Shown here: positions 60,795-64,000 of the stretch, in pieces
Layout of the letters: every line of letters starts with the position of its first letter
Numbering within the stretch: position 1 is the first letter of the stretch
Origin: Eremophila alpestris peregrina
Lineage: Eukaryota > Chordata > Aves > Passeriformes > Alaudidae
DNA: 64,000 nt
Reading direction: 5' to 3'
NCBI GenBank assembly: GCA_009792885.1
Contig: WMCF01000114.1
Coordinates: forward strand, 1,191,553-1,255,552
Translations under genes and position numbers: made by a program
Notes under the pieces: generated by a model
Told to the model about the DNA's origin: nothing
Databases searched by the model: none
The model's input: only the letters and a program-made list of their open reading frames with translations

Positions 60795-63738
60795 GCACCA
60801 GGCACTCCTGTGAATCAGCTGTTTCTATACCTGACACTGGTGTTGCTGAGTCTTACATTTAAACTATGATTGCAAATACATTGATCAGACTTCTTGTGAA
60901 GTATTAACATGTTATTAAGGCTGATGCTGAAAGATCCTGGGTAGACTGGGAGCTTCATTCCCTGTATGACACCTGAAAATCCAAACGGTAAAGCTACTGT
61001 GCAAAAGAGATCTGCTCCATAGAAACTAAATGTTTGCAAATATGCCTCTCCCTTAAGAGCTGAAAGCCTCTAACTTCATCTTTTAGCCAGCAAGAATTTG
61101 AAAGCTTGTACCCTCTAATGGAAAACATCTTTCAGCACTAATAACATCATAAGAACAAATTGGGCAATGATCACACATAAACCAGGATGGATTCCACCCC
61201 GAGAATACCATCTCTAACAGATTGTTAAAGGTGAGGCTGTTTCCTGATTTCCAAGGAAATGCTATTTCAGAGGTGGGAGCTGCAGCCTCTGCAGGGGATA
61301 CTGCTGCCTGCATATTCGAATGCTGGATTTGTGCTAGTCAGAAGGGGATTAGGCAGAAAAAGAATAATCCCTAAATAGGCAAGAATATGCCTTTGAAATG
61401 AAAGGCTGAGTGCTGTTATACATGGGGCAGGACTAGTTTCAGTTTCTGTCTGTTTGCTGATAGCTTTTTTCTGTTGAATACAGTCACAAGTATATTTTCT
61501 TATTTTAAATGATCTTTTGAATATTGTTACAGGCATTTGCTTGTATTTTTTCTCTCATTTATCAGAATTTTCCAAAGCTGCAACCACAGGTATGCTATAT
61601 ACATTGCAGTCAGGTTGAAAGGTGGTTCTGGTAGTAGTTTTTCCAATAATATTTCACCTCCACTTCAAAAGGGTAGCTAAACTGGCTAAAAGGAAATTGA
61701 AGAAAAAATTCTGTGAACTTGAAGCATATTTTTTCCTGACTGATTAAATTTCATTGACTATTATATTCCAGGTGAGGTGAACATAAGATGCAGAATTCAA
61801 AAACTATAGTGAGATGACCTGCTTCACTTCCAAAACCACTCCATTTAAAATGATTAAGCAACTACCAAGGTGCTGTTGCCTGCATCATTGAATCCCACAG
61901 TTTATGTTCATAGTTGATCTCTCCTCTTCTTGTCTTGTTTAATAGTTAGTGTGCAGCTTTGCTGGTCCTTTAAAAACCATATTTGAGTTGCTGTGATGGA
62001 AATGGGGTGTTCCTGCTGCTAAAGGATGCAGCATGCATTGGGTCACATTGATTATATATCAGTCCTTCTCTGGTGTCCATAGACACCTGCCTGGAAAAAT
62101 TTGTCTCCAATCACTTGATAAATGGTGAAAATCAGTTTATGTCCCCCTCTTGGCCTTCACAGATGAAAGTTGCTTTACTGAGAAAGCAGTAAAAAAAAAA
62201 AAAAAAAAAAAAAAGCTTTTCAGTTTTTTACTGAAAAATTTTACAGATTTTTTTTTTTTTGAGTGGGAGTAGGGAACATATTTAGGGGAGTGGAAGGGAG
62301 ACAAATCATGGGAGATGGGAAATGGGCAGCTTGGGGCAAAACCTGGGGTCAGAAGCATCTCACTGAACAGTTTAATTGAGGCATTACCTGACCCACTGCA
62401 GCAGAGGAAGCCTCTCTCTGGTGGCACTGGGGTGGCTTCTGGACCTGCATGAGCTGGTCATAGCCATACTTCTGTCACCTTTCCATTTAGGCTGAGTTTC
62501 TCCCCAAACCTGCCTGAACAAGGTGCTTGCTGAGCAGGAGGTTCCTGGCCTAATTCTCAGCATTTTGCTGGGTTGAGCTTAGGTTTCTCTCAGCACAAAT
62601 TCCAGCTAAGTCCCTGTGAATGGCTGTTCCCACTCTGATTCTGTCTTGTCTGCAGGAAATTCAGACCTCAAAGGTTTAAGATCAGGGAAGGAGGGAAGGA
62701 TTATCTGGGTTTCCTCCGTTAGAGTCAGCTCTTCAAAACAAAATTAATGGAAAAGTCAGTTCCTAGTCTTTGAGACTTGTTATGATTTGTAAACCAGGGG
62801 CAACTATTAGGAAAAGCCTTTATTATGTCAGAGAGTGAAATTAAATGGGCAGGTTGACCAGCAGGAGGAACCAAATGTTTGTGAGAAAAAGGCTGGTGAA
62901 GGCAGTAAATATATTGCACTGTCTTACCCTGTGCCAGTGAATAGTGACTCAGATATTGAGCTTGTTTTGTGTGGTAAACACACGAATTTCTCATTTTGTT
63001 GGTTCATTTTAGTTTCGTAAAGAGCTACAGCCTCTTTGTAACATTATAGTGTGTAAACCAAGAATTCACATTTTTATCATGTCCTGATAAACCCATTAAA
63101 AGGTTATATTTGAAGCTTTCCTGTTTTTCTTCATTTGATGCCCACTGATGAGGTGAAAAGATTGCTACTTTATTTTATTCCAGTGCTAACATTTTGTATT
63201 TCCATTAGTCTAACATCTCTTGTCACTACAGCTTTGAATTTTTGAGATTCATACTTTGGACATGAAAGAGTTTGCTGAAATTTGGCAAAGAAATTCTTCA
63301 GCCTTGAGGGATTTGAAGCTTGTGTACCTGCAAAACAACAAAATCCAAACCCCAAACACCTCACAGCTCCAGATTTTCTTTCACTAGAAAAGACTTTTTT
63401 TTTCACTAAAAAAAGAAAAATATTTTAAAAATCAAACCATATGGAGAAATTTCTGTTTCCACTTGCCTGTAACTTAAAAAGAACAAGGCAAAAATGGTTT
63501 TAAGAGTCCCATTTCTAGTGGCCTTAGGAATTTGTCAGCTGTCTCAGTGATGAATCTTCCTGAAACTGAAATGATTCCACAAAATGTGAACATTTTTGGT
63601 CCCAGCTGGTTACAGTGACAGTCTTTAGAAGAAGAAAATTCTTGTTTTAACTCAAAATCATATATCTGAATTCTGTGAAATATTCCCAGAGATGTACTTA
63701 TTTGGATATTGGAAAAAATATATTGGATAAAAAATAAT
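60795..63738. other. Intergenic, low complexity only
   Basis: About 2.9 kb. It contains A(24) at 62191-62214 and a T run near 62250. No gene or named repeat was recognised. Confidence 0.55.
62191..62214. repeat. Poly(A) run of 24
   Basis: An uninterrupted A tract. No retrotransposed gene body was recognised on its left, so it is listed only as a homopolymer. Confidence 0.9.
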
Positions 63739-63985
63739 CACAGAATCACAGAATCACAGAATTTCTAGGTTGGAAGAGACCTTTAAGATCATTGAGTCCA
63801 ACCGATGTTCTAACACCTCGACTAGATCATGGCACCAAGTGCCACATCCAGTCTTCTCTTAAACACATCCAGGGATGGTGCCTCCACCACCTCCCTGGGC
63901 AGATGATTCCAGTGTTTGACTACTCTTTCAGTGAAAAACTTCTTCCTTAAATCTAACCTGTATCTCCCTTGGCGCAGCTTGAGAC
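63739..63985 (-). mobile_element. CR1 LINE 3' end, young-looking
   Basis: It begins with three CACAGAAT units (the CR1 terminal octamer, reversed) and continues TTGGAAGAGACCTTTAAGAT, CACCTCCCTGGGCAGATGA and CGCAGCTTGAGAC. Low divergence. CR1 homology stops at about 63985, just before an adapter-like sequence. Confidence 0.9.
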
Positions 63986-64000
63986 CTGTCTCTTATACAC
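63986..64000. other. Tn5/Nextera mosaic-end-like sequence at the window end
   Basis: CTGTCTCTTATACAC is identical to the first 15 bases of the 19-base Tn5 mosaic end as used in transposase-based libraries. It replaces the CR1 sequence expected here. The window ends before the last four bases can be checked. Confidence 0.6.

Noticed and set aside
62191..62214. Poly(A) tail of a processed pseudogene
   Set aside because: No retrocopied gene body or target duplication was recognised next to it.
22921..64000. Exons of CLSTN2, the expected next gene
   Set aside because: No calsyntenin signal peptide, cadherin or LNS-domain residues were seen in any frame; the gene probably starts beyond the window.

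Overview
The window looks like nuclear DNA of a bird, most likely a songbird. Evidence: chicken-repeat-1 (CR1) LINE fragments that end in the typical 8-bp terminal repeat, many solo LTRs of endogenous retroviruses with TG...CA ends and 4-6 bp target-site duplications, an AT-rich background with one GC-rich promoter, and two split vertebrate genes in a conserved order. The species cannot be named from this sequence alone.

Genes. Both recognised genes are on the minus strand and sit in the left third. The first two coding exons of a cellular retinol-binding protein (RBP1-like, residues 1-84) lie at 921-1781; the last two exons are beyond the left edge. Next comes a complete NMNAT3 coding sequence, the NAD-synthesising nicotinamide-nucleotide adenylyltransferase, in four coding exons between 3283 and 14846 (804 nt, 267 residues; all four exons join in frame). 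Its probable non-coding first exon and CpG-rich promoter are at about 22600-22920, beside a 624-base assembly gap that falls inside a GC-rich minisatellite. RBP1 next to NMNAT3 in the same orientation is the order on human chromosome 3q23, where CLSTN2 follows; no CLSTN2 exon was found here. RBP1 handles intracellular retinol and NMNAT3 makes NAD; their adjacency is old synteny, not a functional operon.

From about 23 kb to the end I see no protein-coding gene. This part is intergenic DNA with retroelements: solo LTRs at 24945-25342, 34272-35729, 37279-40170 (with two other LTRs inside it), 40250-41679, about 45013-45393, 47551-47992, 48625-52587 (with three LTR insertions inside it) and 60154-60789; CR1 pieces at 29374-30819, 52806-53250, 56170-56720, 57095-57582 and 63739-63985. 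Several LTRs were delimited by finding matching target-site duplications by eye.

Most notable observations: a 25-bp tandem repeat expanded inside a CR1 copy, which creates long open frames on the minus strand that are not genes; a 60-base near-perfect hairpin upstream of RBP1; and the last 15 bases of the window, which are identical to the start of the Tn5/Nextera mosaic end and suggest adapter left in the assembly. No previously undescribed biological system could be supported.
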